From positions 1 to 64,000 of the forward strand of contig NZ_RQYM01000001.1 in assembly GCF_003859945.1 (NCBI RefSeq): a stretch of DNA of 64,000 nt. The letters run 5' to 3'. A program made the translations under genes and the position numbers. The notes below the pieces were generated by a model, which did not search any database, was not told the origin of the DNA, and was given only the letters and a program-made list of their open reading frames with translations. This document shows, one piece after another, positions 56,785-64,000 of the stretch; within the stretch, counting starts at the first letter, position 1, and every line of letters begins with the position of its first letter. Origin of the DNA: Leucobacter sp. OH1287. GTDB lineage: Bacteria; Actinomycetota; Actinomycetes; Actinomycetales; Microbacteriaceae.

Positions 56785-57861
56785 GTGAGCAACAAGAATC
56801 GCATTAAATCGCTTGAATCAGCGCTAGCTGAGATCGATAAAGAGTTCGGCAAGGGCGCAATTATGCGTCTTGGCGAGGAGAATCGGCCACCGGTTGAGGT
56901 TATTCCAACCGGTTCTATCACCCTTGACGCGGCGCTCGGAATTGGCGGCTTACCGCGCGGTCGTATTATTGAAATTTACGGGCCTGAATCATCGGGTAAA
57001 ACAACCCTGACCCTGCACGCTATTGCGAACGCTCAGCGGGGAGGCGGAATCGCCGCGTTTATTGATGCAGAGCACGCGCTTGATCCTGTTTACGCGCAGA
57101 AGCTCGGGGTTAACATTGACGAGCTGCTTGTTTCACAGCCAGACACTGGTGAGCAGGCGCTTGAGATCGCAGATATGCTGATCCGTTCGGGAGCTGTTGA
57201 CCTGGTGGTTATCGACTCGGTTGCGGCGCTTGTTCCCGCAGCCGAGCTTGAGGGTGACATGGGTGACTCACACGTTGGTTTGCAGGCGCGACTGATGTCA
57301 CAGGCGCTGCGTAAACTAACCGGTGGGCTAAACAACACCAAAACCACCTGCATCTTCATTAACCAGCTGCGTGAAAAAGTCGGTGTGTTCTTCGGCAGCC
57401 CAGAGACAACCGCCGGCGGCAAGGCACTGAAGTTTTACGCATCTGTGCGACTCGATATTAGGCGGGTGCAAACCCTGAAAGACGGTCAGAACGCGGTTGG
57501 TAACAGAACCCGCGTGAAGGTTGTGAAAAACAAGATGGCGCCGCCTTTTAAGCAGGCAGAGTTTGACATCATCTACGGCGAGGGAATCTCACGTGAGGGA
57601 TCACTGATCGACCTCGGAGTTGAAGAGGGAATTATTAAGAAGAGCGGTGCCTGGTTCACCTACAACGGAGACCAGCTCGGTCAGGGCATGGAGAAGGCGC
57701 GCAACTTCCTGAAAACCAACGAGGCTGTTGCAACCGAGATTGAGCAGAAGATTCTGATCAAACTAGGAATCATCGCAGACCCAGACGCCTCCGCAGACGA
57801 CACCGCTGCCGCCGACCAAGCTGCTGCGACAGACGCTCCAGCGGTTAAGGTTGCTGCATAG
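56785..57861 (+). CDS. recA: Recombinase RecA
   Basis: A 358-residue recombinase. Walker A is GPESSGKT at residues 66-73; [10 protein letters not shown] is Walker B; loop L2 and the [15 protein letters not shown] segment are present. I chose GTG 56785, as GAAAGGA precedes it by about seven bases; an earlier frame extension has no family likeness. The C-terminal tail is acidic and Ala-rich. recX starts two bases after the stop. Confidence 0.98.
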   Translation: MSNKNRIKSLESALAEIDKEFGKGAIMRLGEENRPPVEVIPTGSITLDAALGIGGLPRGRIIEIYGPESSGKTTLTLHAIANAQRGGGIAAFIDAEHALDPVYAQKLGVNIDELLVSQPDTGEQALEIADMLIRSGAVDLVVIDSVAALVPAAELEGDMGDSHVGLQARLMSQALRKLTGGLNNTKTTCIFINQLREKVGVFFGSPETTAGGKALKFYASVRLDIRRVQTLKDGQNAVGNRTRVKVVKNKMAPPFKQAEFDIIYGEGISREGSLIDLGVEEGIIKKSGAWFTYNGDQLGQGMEKARNFLKTNEAVATEIEQKILIKLGIIADPDASADDTAAADQAAATDAPAVKVAA

Positions 57862-57863
57862 CG

Positions 57864-58655
57864 ATGGCTGTGAGGTTCACACCGAGCGATCCGGTCAAAA
57901 CAAGCGTGCCGGATCGCTCGAACCTCGCCGAGGTAATAGACCTGCGAAGCAGGCTACTAGACCAGGGTGAAACACAGCAGCCGGCCGTGACTAGACAGGC
58001 AAAAATCCTAGAGCTAAAAACAGCGCTTGAAACCCCAAAGTTGGGCGCTGATAAAACGGCAACCAATTCAGCCGGAGAAGATCCTGTGGACAGCGATGCC
58101 GCGCAACAAGAAGTGCTCAGCGCAGCAAAGAAAGCCCTCGCGAAAAAACAACTGTCGTCGGCAGAACTGGAAAAGACACTAACCGCAAAAGAGTTTGATC
58201 CGGATCTCATTGCAACGGTTATCGCAGAGTTTGAGACAAGAAACTACCTAAACGACGCCGACCTTGCGAAGCGGTTGAGTGAAAAGCTGCGGAGCCAAAA
58301 AGGGTACAGCAGAGCACAGATCAGCCAGAAACTGCGGGCTAGGCTGCTGCCCCCAGCGGTAATCGCCGAGGTGACAGAACAGCTTGACCAGCAGGACGAA
58401 ACAGAGCTGCTGGTGAAAGCGGCCAGCGACCGTGCAGCGAAACTAAAACAGTTAGACTACCAGACAGCTGAACGACGACTGCTCTCATACCTCGCAAGAC
58501 GAGGCTGGTCAGGCCAGCAGGTATACGAAACAGTAAAACAGGCGCTTGCAGAAGCAGGCATCACCACCAGCGGTGAAACGCGCGGCAGCTCGCGGGTAAA
58601 AACCACCGGCAGCTCGAGGGCAAAAGCCAACGGCAGAACCCCCAGGTTTCGTTAG
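57864..58655 (+). CDS. recX: Recombination regulator RecX
   Basis: A 263-residue modulator of RecA. Three RecX-type helix repeats cover about 80-225 (FDPDLIATVIAEFETRNYLNDADLAKRLSEKL is one). The N-terminal 80 residues and the last 25, which repeat GSSR..., look disordered. Coupled to recA by a two-base gap. Confidence 0.9.
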   Translation: MAVRFTPSDPVKTSVPDRSNLAEVIDLRSRLLDQGETQQPAVTRQAKILELKTALETPKLGADKTATNSAGEDPVDSDAAQQEVLSAAKKALAKKQLSSAELEKTLTAKEFDPDLIATVIAEFETRNYLNDADLAKRLSEKLRSQKGYSRAQISQKLRARLLPPAVIAEVTEQLDQQDETELLVKAASDRAAKLKQLDYQTAERRLLSYLARRGWSGQQVYETVKQALAEAGITTSGETRGSSRVKTTGSSRAKANGRTPRFR

Positions 58656-58663
58656 GCGCAGCC

Positions 58664-59761
58664 ATGACATCAGCAACCAACACAATAGCTGACACAGCAT
58701 CTGCGTTGCGCGGCAGCAACAAAACACCCGGAGAGTTTCTCGCAGAGAAAGCAATCACCAGGGCAAAGGCGAGATTCGTTGAAAGCGCCCAGGCGCAGGC
58801 TAGCGTGCAGCAGCAGATAGCAAACAACAACCGGCTGATAGTGATAGTCGGAGCAACCGGAACCGGAAAAAGCGCCCTCGCAATAAACCTGGCAAAACTG
58901 CTTCGCGAGTACGGCAAGAACGCGGAGATAATCAGCTGCGACGCCTCACAGCTCTACCGCGGAATGGACATTGCAACAGCGAAACTGAGCAGCGAAGAAC
59001 TCCGGGAGGTGCCCCACCACCTGATCGACGTGCTCGACGTCACAGCAGAAGCAAGCGTTGCCGCATATCAGCAACAGGCAAGAGAGATAATCCGAGAACT
59101 ACAGGCAAACAACACCGTTCCCATCCTCGTCGGAGGCAGCGGACTATACGTAAACTCGACGGTGTTTGAGATGCAGCTCGGGCAGACGGATCCGCAGCTG
59201 AGAACAGAGCTGGAAAATCTGTTTAATAGCGGTGGAATTACCGCACTGTGTGAACGATTAAAGCGCACAGACCCAGCTGCCGAGGCTGCTATTGACACCC
59301 TCAATCCACGCCGAGTAATCAGAGCAATTGAGGTTAAAGAACTAACTGGCGAATCAATCACTGCGCAGCTGCCGAGCGCACCGAAACCGGTTTTTGACCA
59401 GGTTATTTTCGGGGTGCACGAGGAGCGTGAAACACTCGTTAAACGATTAGATGAGCGAGTTGAAGAGTTTTGGCGGCGAGGATTACTGACCGAGGCAGCG
59501 AAACTGCTTGAGCAGGGGATCCAGCAGTCAAAAACCGCGAGTCGTGCAATCGGGTACGCTCAGGCAGTCCGGCAGCTCGCCGGAGAAATAACAGAGCGGG
59601 AGGCGATCGCTGAAACACAACAGCTGACGCGCAGATACTCCCGAAAACAGGTGAGTTGGTTTAAGCGACTGCCCGCTGTAACATGGATAACTACCGCGCA
59701 AAGCCAGCAGCGTCAGACACAGTTGGCACTGCTAGACACCTGGTTGCGCCAAGGCGAATGA
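58664..59761 (+). CDS. miaA: tRNA dimethylallyltransferase
   Basis: A 365-residue enzyme that modifies A37 of tRNAs reading UNN codons. The P-loop GATGTGKS is at 63-70; SCDASQLYRGMDIATAKLS and VPHHLIDVLDVTAE are family motifs. Residues 1-55 are an extension before the usual start; a GTG at 58805 (residue 48) is an alternative start. The ATG is nine bases after recX. Confidence 0.93.
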   Translation: MTSATNTIADTASALRGSNKTPGEFLAEKAITRAKARFVESAQAQASVQQQIANNNRLIVIVGATGTGKSALAINLAKLLREYGKNAEIISCDASQLYRGMDIATAKLSSEELREVPHHLIDVLDVTAEASVAAYQQQAREIIRELQANNTVPILVGGSGLYVNSTVFEMQLGQTDPQLRTELENLFNSGGITALCERLKRTDPAAEAAIDTLNPRRVIRAIEVKELTGESITAQLPSAPKPVFDQVIFGVHEERETLVKRLDERVEEFWRRGLLTEAAKLLEQGIQQSKTASRAIGYAQAVRQLAGEITEREAIAETQQLTRRYSRKQVSWFKRLPAVTWITTAQSQQRQTQLALLDTWLRQGE

Positions 59762-59768
59762 GAGCACA

Positions 59769-60653
59769 ATGACCCAGCTAGACTTTAAAAAAGGACACGG
59801 CACCGGAAACGATTTTGTGCTGCTCACAGACCCCGAGAACAGCAACCCGCTGACCGCGAAACAGATCGCGTGGCTGTGTAACCGGCACACAGGAATCGGC
59901 GCAGACGGACTAATCAGAGCAGTCCGCACAAAACACCACCCCGACACCGCAGAGATCGCGGCAGAATATCCCGAAGCAGAGTGGTTCATGGACTACTACA
60001 ACGCCGATGGATCCATCGCAGAAATGTGCGGAAACGGAGTGCGAGTTTACGTGCACTACCTGATAACCGAGGGACTCATCACGCCACAAGACAGACGAGA
60101 AACCCTTGCGATAGCAACCAGAGCTGGCGTAAAAGACGTGCTCGTCGGCGCAGCAGGCTACAGTGTTGACCTCGGCAGGTGGAAACTAGCGGGCGGCCGC
60201 AGCGTAGTCGCCCAGGGAATAGACGGCAGCGCAGAAACAGTTGAAATCGACCTCGGTAACCCGCACAGTGTCGCAAAACTCGACAATCCACAGCAGCTAG
60301 AGACACTAAACCTCAATGAAACACCGAAGCTAACACCTGAACCAGCAACGGGCAGTAACATCGAGTTCGTTGTCGCGGAGGATCCGCTCATCAACGACGG
60401 AGTCGGCCAGATCAGAATGCGTGTACATGAGCGCGGAGTAGGGGAAACCCTCTCCTGCGGAACCGGCGCGGTTGCGGCAGCCCTCGCATACCGTCACATC
60501 GGCGGCGCAGAAATGCCACACAACTGGCGAGTCACCGTCCCCGGCGGCACACTCGGCGTGCGCATGTTCCCAACCGAAGAGGGAGAACACGTCTCACTCA
60601 GCGGACCAGCCACAATCGTTTACAGCGGCACCGTCGAGGTACCCGCCGTGTAA
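59769..60653 (+). CDS. dapF: Diaminopimelate epimerase
   Basis: A 294-residue enzyme that turns LL- into meso-diaminopimelate. The two catalytic cysteines are Cys87 in AEMCGNGVR and Cys230 in GETLSCGTGA. It follows miaA by seven bases. With dapA and dapB nearby, the later half of the lysine pathway is well covered in the window, except for dapD/dapC/dapE or ddh. Confidence 0.95.
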   Translation: MTQLDFKKGHGTGNDFVLLTDPENSNPLTAKQIAWLCNRHTGIGADGLIRAVRTKHHPDTAEIAAEYPEAEWFMDYYNADGSIAEMCGNGVRVYVHYLITEGLITPQDRRETLAIATRAGVKDVLVGAAGYSVDLGRWKLAGGRSVVAQGIDGSAETVEIDLGNPHSVAKLDNPQQLETLNLNETPKLTPEPATGSNIEFVVAEDPLINDGVGQIRMRVHERGVGETLSCGTGAVAAALAYRHIGGAEMPHNWRVTVPGGTLGVRMFPTEEGEHVSLSGPATIVYSGTVEVPAV

Positions 60654-60671
60654 AAGACAGAGCCCTCTCGG

Positions 60672-61280
60672 CTAAGCGGTTCTTAACACCCGGATAACGT
60701 GAAAGCCCTTATCCCGCGCGAAACGGCTGACCTGAAAACCGTCAGTGAACGACTCAGCAAGCCACCGCTCAAACGATTCAGCGCCAAGCTTCTTCGCGAC
60801 AACCAAGAACGCTGAACCGCCAACCGAAAGCCTCGGCAGCCAGGTGAGCATCAGCTCGTGCAGCACCTTTTTGCCAACCCTGATCGGTGGATTAGAGCGG
60901 ATCTCAGCAAAACTCAGATCGGTGGGAACCTGATCCGCGAAACAGGCAGTGACATTATTGAGTCCGAGCAGATCAGCGTTCTGGCGGGTTAGAGAAAGAG
61001 CCCGCTCATTCACGTCAACACCCCAAACACGCAAGTCCCGAGAACGGAGCGCAGCATCCAGTGAGATAGTGCCCCAGCCGCAGCCGATATCCAAAAGATC
61101 ACCGGTCGCGGGGGGATCAGGCAGGTGTTTCAGAAGCACGGCGGTGCCGCGATCCACCCCGGAGCCGCTAAACACGCCACCAGCAACCAGCACCTCGGCC
61201 GCTTGGCCGCCGAGGGTAACGCTCAGACGCTTCGACTCAGACGGGGAAGAAGGCGAGGCAGAAAAATAATGATCACTCAC
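60672..61280 (-). CDS. RsmC-like methyltransferase (class I, NPPI motif)
   Basis: A 202-residue protein with SAM motif LDIGCGWGTISLDAA (near 63-77), acidic motif VDVNERAL, and the catalytic-site motif SNPPIRVGKK. The NPP tetrad marks base N-methyltransferases of the RsmC/RlmG kind, acting on rRNA guanine; only the C-terminal domain of RsmC is represented. It is read opposite to dapF and hflX, so it has its own promoter. Confidence 0.85.
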   Translation of the reverse strand: MSDHYFSASPSSPSESKRLSVTLGGQAAEVLVAGGVFSGSGVDRGTAVLLKHLPDPPATGDLLDIGCGWGTISLDAALRSRDLRVWGVDVNERALSLTRQNADLLGLNNVTACFADQVPTDLSFAEIRSNPPIRVGKKVLHELMLTWLPRLSVGGSAFLVVAKKLGAESFERWLAESFTDGFQVSRFARDKGFHVIRVLRTA

Positions 61281-61363
61281 CCCATAAGCCTACTAAAAAC
61301 CGGCGGATGAGTTGAAAAACCAAGCACACTCACAAAAACGAAAATAGTAGAATTGGAGAACAG

Positions 61364-62920
61364 ATGGAAGAATACACAAAAAACAGCGAAGCGGCCGACG
61401 AGACGGTAGACGAGACAGTAGACGAAACAACCGAACTTCTGCAGAAGATTAAGCAGCGGCAGGGCGGCGGAGCCCACGTGATCCGCGACGGGAAGGCGCA
61501 GGCGCTCGGCGACGAGGTCTATGACGAGCTCGGCGAGCAGGACGTTGATATTGCGCTGGAGCGTGAGGAGCGAGCCGGAATGCGGCGAGTTCCCGGCCTG
61601 TCAACCGAGCTTGAAGACATTAGCGAGGTTGAATACCGCCAGCTGCAGCTAGAAAATGTAGTGCTGATCGGAGTTTACACACAGGGGTCGCTGGTTGATG
61701 CGGAGAATTCGCTGCGGGAGCTCGCGGCGCTGGTTGAGACCGCCGGTGCGAAGGTGCTGGACGGTTTGCTGCAGCGGCGACCCCACCCGGATCCAGCAAC
61801 CTACATCGGTCGGGGTAAAACCGCTGAGCTGCGAGACCTGGTTATGGCGCTCGGGGCTGACACGGTTGTTGCCGACTCGGAGCTTGCACCGAGCCAGCGA
61901 CGAGCGCTGGAGGACGCGGTGAAGGTTAAAGTGATTGACCGGACGGCGGTGATCCTCGATATTTTCAGCCAGCACGCGAAAAGCCGCGAGGGTAAAGCCC
62001 AGGTTGAACTGGCGCAGCTCGAATACCTGCTGCCGCGTCTGCGCGGTTGGGGTCACTCAATGTCCCGGCAGGCGGGTGGTCAGGTTGGATCCGGCGGTGC
62101 CGGTATGGGATCGCGCGGCCCCGGTGAAACAAAGATCGAACTTGATCGCAGACGCATTAACAACCGCATGGCGAAGCTGCGGCGGGAGATTGCCGCGATG
62201 GCGCCCGCGCGTGAAACCAAGCGCGCAAACCGGAAACGCGGCGCTGTTCCGACGGTCGCGATTGTCGGATACACCAACGCCGGCAAATCGAGCCTGCTAA
62301 ACCACCTAACCGGTGCGGGACTGCTCGTGCAAAACCAGCTGTTTGCGACCCTCGACACAACCGTTCGGGCGGCGCAGAGCGCTGACGGCAGACAGTTCAC
62401 CTACGTTGACACGGTCGGGTTCGTGAGAAGCCTGCCGCACCAGCTCGTTGAGGCGTTTAGATCCACCTTCGAGGAGGCCGCTGCGAGCGATGTTATTTTG
62501 CACGTTGTTGACGGATCCCACCCCGACCCCGCATCGCAGTTGAAGGTTGTGCGCGAGGTGCTCGGTGAGGTTGAGGCGCAGCATATCCCCGAGATTGTTG
62601 TGTTTAATAAGGCGGATCTAATCACCGACAATCAACGCCTGGTACTGATGGGGCTTGCTCCGGGCTGCGTGTTCGTCTCCGCCAAAACGGGTGAGGGAAT
62701 CAGCCAGTTGCGCGCCATCGTTGATGCTGCACTGCCGAGTCTGGGGGCGGAGGTGACCGCGGTTATCCCGTTTGATCGGGGAGATTTGGTTACTGAGCTG
62801 CACGAGCGCAACCGGGTGAAAACGGTTGAGTATCTGCCGGAGGGAACCCGGATTACGGCTGACGTGTGTGAGGCAACGCTCGCAAAACTCACCGACTATA
62901 CAATCGAAACCAGTGAATAG
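61364..62920 (+). CDS. hflX: GTPase HflX
   Basis: A 518-residue ribosome-associated GTPase. The N-terminal HflX domain includes DTVVADSELAPSQRRALE and the glycine-rich signature GSGGAGMGSRGPGETK. The G domain has P-loop GYTNAGKSS near 302-310, G3 DTVGFVRSLP and G4 NKAD. HflX rescues stalled ribosomes in heat stress in relatives. Residues about 12-25 are an acidic repeat (ADETVDETVDETTE). GGAG is about eight bases before the ATG; TAGAAT lies ten bases further up. Confidence 0.95.
   Translation: MEEYTKNSEAADETVDETVDETTELLQKIKQRQGGGAHVIRDGKAQALGDEVYDELGEQDVDIALEREERAGMRRVPGLSTELEDISEVEYRQLQLENVVLIGVYTQGSLVDAENSLRELAALVETAGAKVLDGLLQRRPHPDPATYIGRGKTAELRDLVMALGADTVVADSELAPSQRRALEDAVKVKVIDRTAVILDIFSQHAKSREGKAQVELAQLEYLLPRLRGWGHSMSRQAGGQVGSGGAGMGSRGPGETKIELDRRRINNRMAKLRREIAAMAPARETKRANRKRGAVPTVAIVGYTNAGKSSLLNHLTGAGLLVQNQLFATLDTTVRAAQSADGRQFTYVDTVGFVRSLPHQLVEAFRSTFEEAAASDVILHVVDGSHPDPASQLKVVREVLGEVEAQHIPEIVVFNKADLITDNQRLVLMGLAPGCVFVSAKTGEGISQLRAIVDAALPSLGAEVTAVIPFDRGDLVTELHERNRVKTVEYLPEGTRITADVCEATLAKLTDYTIETSE
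61397..61432 (+). repeat. Three 12-bp units at the start of hflX
   Basis: Units at 61397, 61409 and 61421 encode DETV, DETV and DETT. They differ at one to three bases. Confidence 0.75.
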
Positions 62921-62935
62921 TTTAAGGGTGATACG

Positions 62936-63005
62936 CCATGGCAGCACGGCAGCGGGTCTGCCTGCGCGGTGAGCTGCTGTGGCGGGCAAACCGGGCTGTT
63001 GCCGC
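62936..63005 (+). terminator. Two adjacent stem-loops between hflX and metE
   Basis: CCATGGCAGC (62936) pairs with GCTGCTGTGG (62973-62982) over ten bases with two wobbles, and encloses a smaller hairpin GGCAG/CTGCC. A second stem pairs GCGGGCAA (62982) with TTGCCGC (62999) with a bulge. They may end hflX transcription or form a metE leader. The sequence does not match a SAM or cobalamin riboswitch that I can recognise. Confidence 0.45.
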
Positions 63006-63083
63006 GTAATAATCCGCAACAATGTGGCGCTGAAACACGAAACAATATATCTTCTTCTAGTAACCAATTTTGAGAGGACTTAA

Positions 63084-64000
63084 ATGTCAGCACTAATTTC
63101 AGGAACAATTCTTGGATACCCGAGGCTTGGCCGTCGCCGTGAACTGAAGCGCGCGATCGAGGCTTTCTGGGCGGGCAAGATTGACGAGGCAGAGCTTCGT
63201 AACACCGCTAAAGAGCTGCGCGCCGCCACACGGGAGCACATTAAGGCTGAGGGCCTGACCGCTGACAGCAGCGTGCCCGAGAGCTTCAGCTGGTACGACC
63301 AGGTGCTTGACGCAGCCCTCCTGGTTGGCGCAACCTCTCCGCGCTTCGCTGACGTTTCCGGTACCTGGCTAGAGAAGTACTTCGCGCTGGCTCGCGGCAC
63401 CGACAAGCTGCAGCCGCTCGAGATGACCAAGTGGTTTGACACCAACTACCACTACAGCGTGCCAGAGATCACCCTCGATACCCCGTTCAAGGCTGACTCC
63501 TCTGAGCTTGTGAAGCAGCTCGGCGAGGCGAAAGAGCAGGGCATTGTCACCCGTCCAGTAATCGTTGGACCGGTTACTTTCCTGGCGCTTGCAAAAGCCG
63601 CTGAGGGTGAAAAAGCCTGTTTCGAGCCGCTCAACAGGCTCGACGAACTTGTTGATGTTTACGCGCAGATCCTCGGCGAGCTGGCGGCAGCGGGTGCTCA
63701 GTGGGTGCAGCTCGATGAGCCGGCGCTGGTGAGTGATTCACTGCGCCTGCCAAAGAGCGAGCTGCTCGAGTTCGCGGCTAAGGCTTATGAGCGCCTCGGC
63801 GGTCTGACCGCTCGTCCACAGATCCTGCTGACAACCCCTTACGGCGACTCAAGCTACGCGCTGCCGAAGCTCGCAACCCTCCCGGTTGAGGCTGTGCAGG
63901 TGGATCTGGTGCGCGGCAAACTCCCTGAGCTTGACGCTGAGCTGGTTAAGAACTTCGAGGGCAAGCAGCTGCTCGCGGGTGTTGTTGACGGCCGTAACAT
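63084..64000 (+). CDS. metE: Cobalamin-independent methionine synthase, partial
   Basis: The first 305 codons of MetE, cut by the window end. It begins SALISGTILGYPRLGRRRELKRAIEAFW in pieces, the folate-binding start typical of the family. Further family segments are TKWFDTNYHY and VQLDEPALV. The ATG at 63084 has GAGAGGA upstream. MetE transfers the methyl of methyl-tetrahydropteroyl-triglutamate to homocysteine. The catalytic zinc domain lies beyond the window. Confidence 0.95.
   Translation, partial: MSALISGTILGYPRLGRRRELKRAIEAFWAGKIDEAELRNTAKELRAATREHIKAEGLTADSSVPESFSWYDQVLDAALLVGATSPRFADVSGTWLEKYFALARGTDKLQPLEMTKWFDTNYHYSVPEITLDTPFKADSSELVKQLGEAKEQGIVTRPVIVGPVTFLALAKAAEGEKACFEPLNRLDELVDVYAQILGELAAAGAQWVQLDEPALVSDSLRLPKSELLEFAAKAYERLGGLTARPQILLTTPYGDSSYALPKLATLPVEAVQVDLVRGKLPELDAELVKNFEGKQLLAGVVDGRN

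Noticed and set aside
62936-63005. SAM or cobalamin riboswitch for metE
   Set aside because: The region is too short for a cobalamin switch and lacks the conserved core of SAM classes; only plain stems can be drawn.

Overview
The window is a 64 kb stretch of chromosome from a high-GC Gram-positive bacterium of the phylum Actinomycetota. I cannot name the genus; an order such as Micrococcales or Actinomycetales fits best. The evidence is the gene order ftsK-pgsA-cinA-clgR-DUF3046-recA-recX-miaA-dapF-hflX, a mycobactin-type IrtAB exporter/importer pair with a fused siderophore-interaction domain, an LAXTG-type sorting signal, RNase J, and frequent GTG/TTG starts. There is no rRNA, tRNA, CRISPR array, insertion sequence or prophage that I can support. 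The window is cut inside a gene at both ends: a secreted protein on the left and metE on the right.

Bases 1-13,300 are mostly accessory and lie mainly on the minus strand. They hold a secreted protein, an SOS-type Y-family polymerase with a YolD partner, a DNA-alkylation repair protein (ogt), NAD(P)HX repair (nnr), a nitrilase-family amidase, a cupin with a methyltransferase, and a histidine kinase / response regulator / membrane 'toastrack' protein operon. The region ends with a large secreted, LARTG-anchored alpha/beta hydrolase gene that carries two in-frame stops and a frameshift. Bases 13,400-17,942 encode IrtA and IrtB (ferric siderophore import and reduction). Bases 17,944-29,103 hold a permease, an amidohydrolase, pyridoxal kinase, a LysR regulator divergent from a large fused putA, NhaA and two small membrane proteins.

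Bases 29,300-37,200 carry branched-chain amino acid synthesis (ilvD-ilvB-ilvN-ilvC), two small membrane proteins and serA. From 37,455 to the right end the plus strand is nearly continuous housekeeping: pnp, an M16 peptidase, dapB, a permease, thyA-folA-dapA, rnj, murJ, a FemX-like transferase, ftsK, pgsA, cinA, clgR, DUF3046, recA-recX, miaA, dapF, (minus) an rsmC-like methyltransferase, hflX and metE. Three enzymes of diaminopimelate synthesis (DapA, DapB, DapF) sit near a lipid II flippase and an interpeptide-bridge transferase, so cell-wall precursor supply is a theme. DNA-damage response is another: two SOS-box-like sites precede the Y-family polymerase and recA.

The most unusual window-wide signal is the palindrome GGATCC. 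I count about 90 copies by eye, against roughly 20 expected for this length at 55-60 % GC. It is often extended to GGATCCGCC, and it occurs in all three reading frames and between genes. Other points worth a second look are the decayed hydrolase, a Gly/Ala-rich insert within the switch face of the response regulator, three 21-bp repeats upstream of the kinase operon, a run of nine G in the promoter of the secreted protein, and structured leaders before a permease gene and metE.
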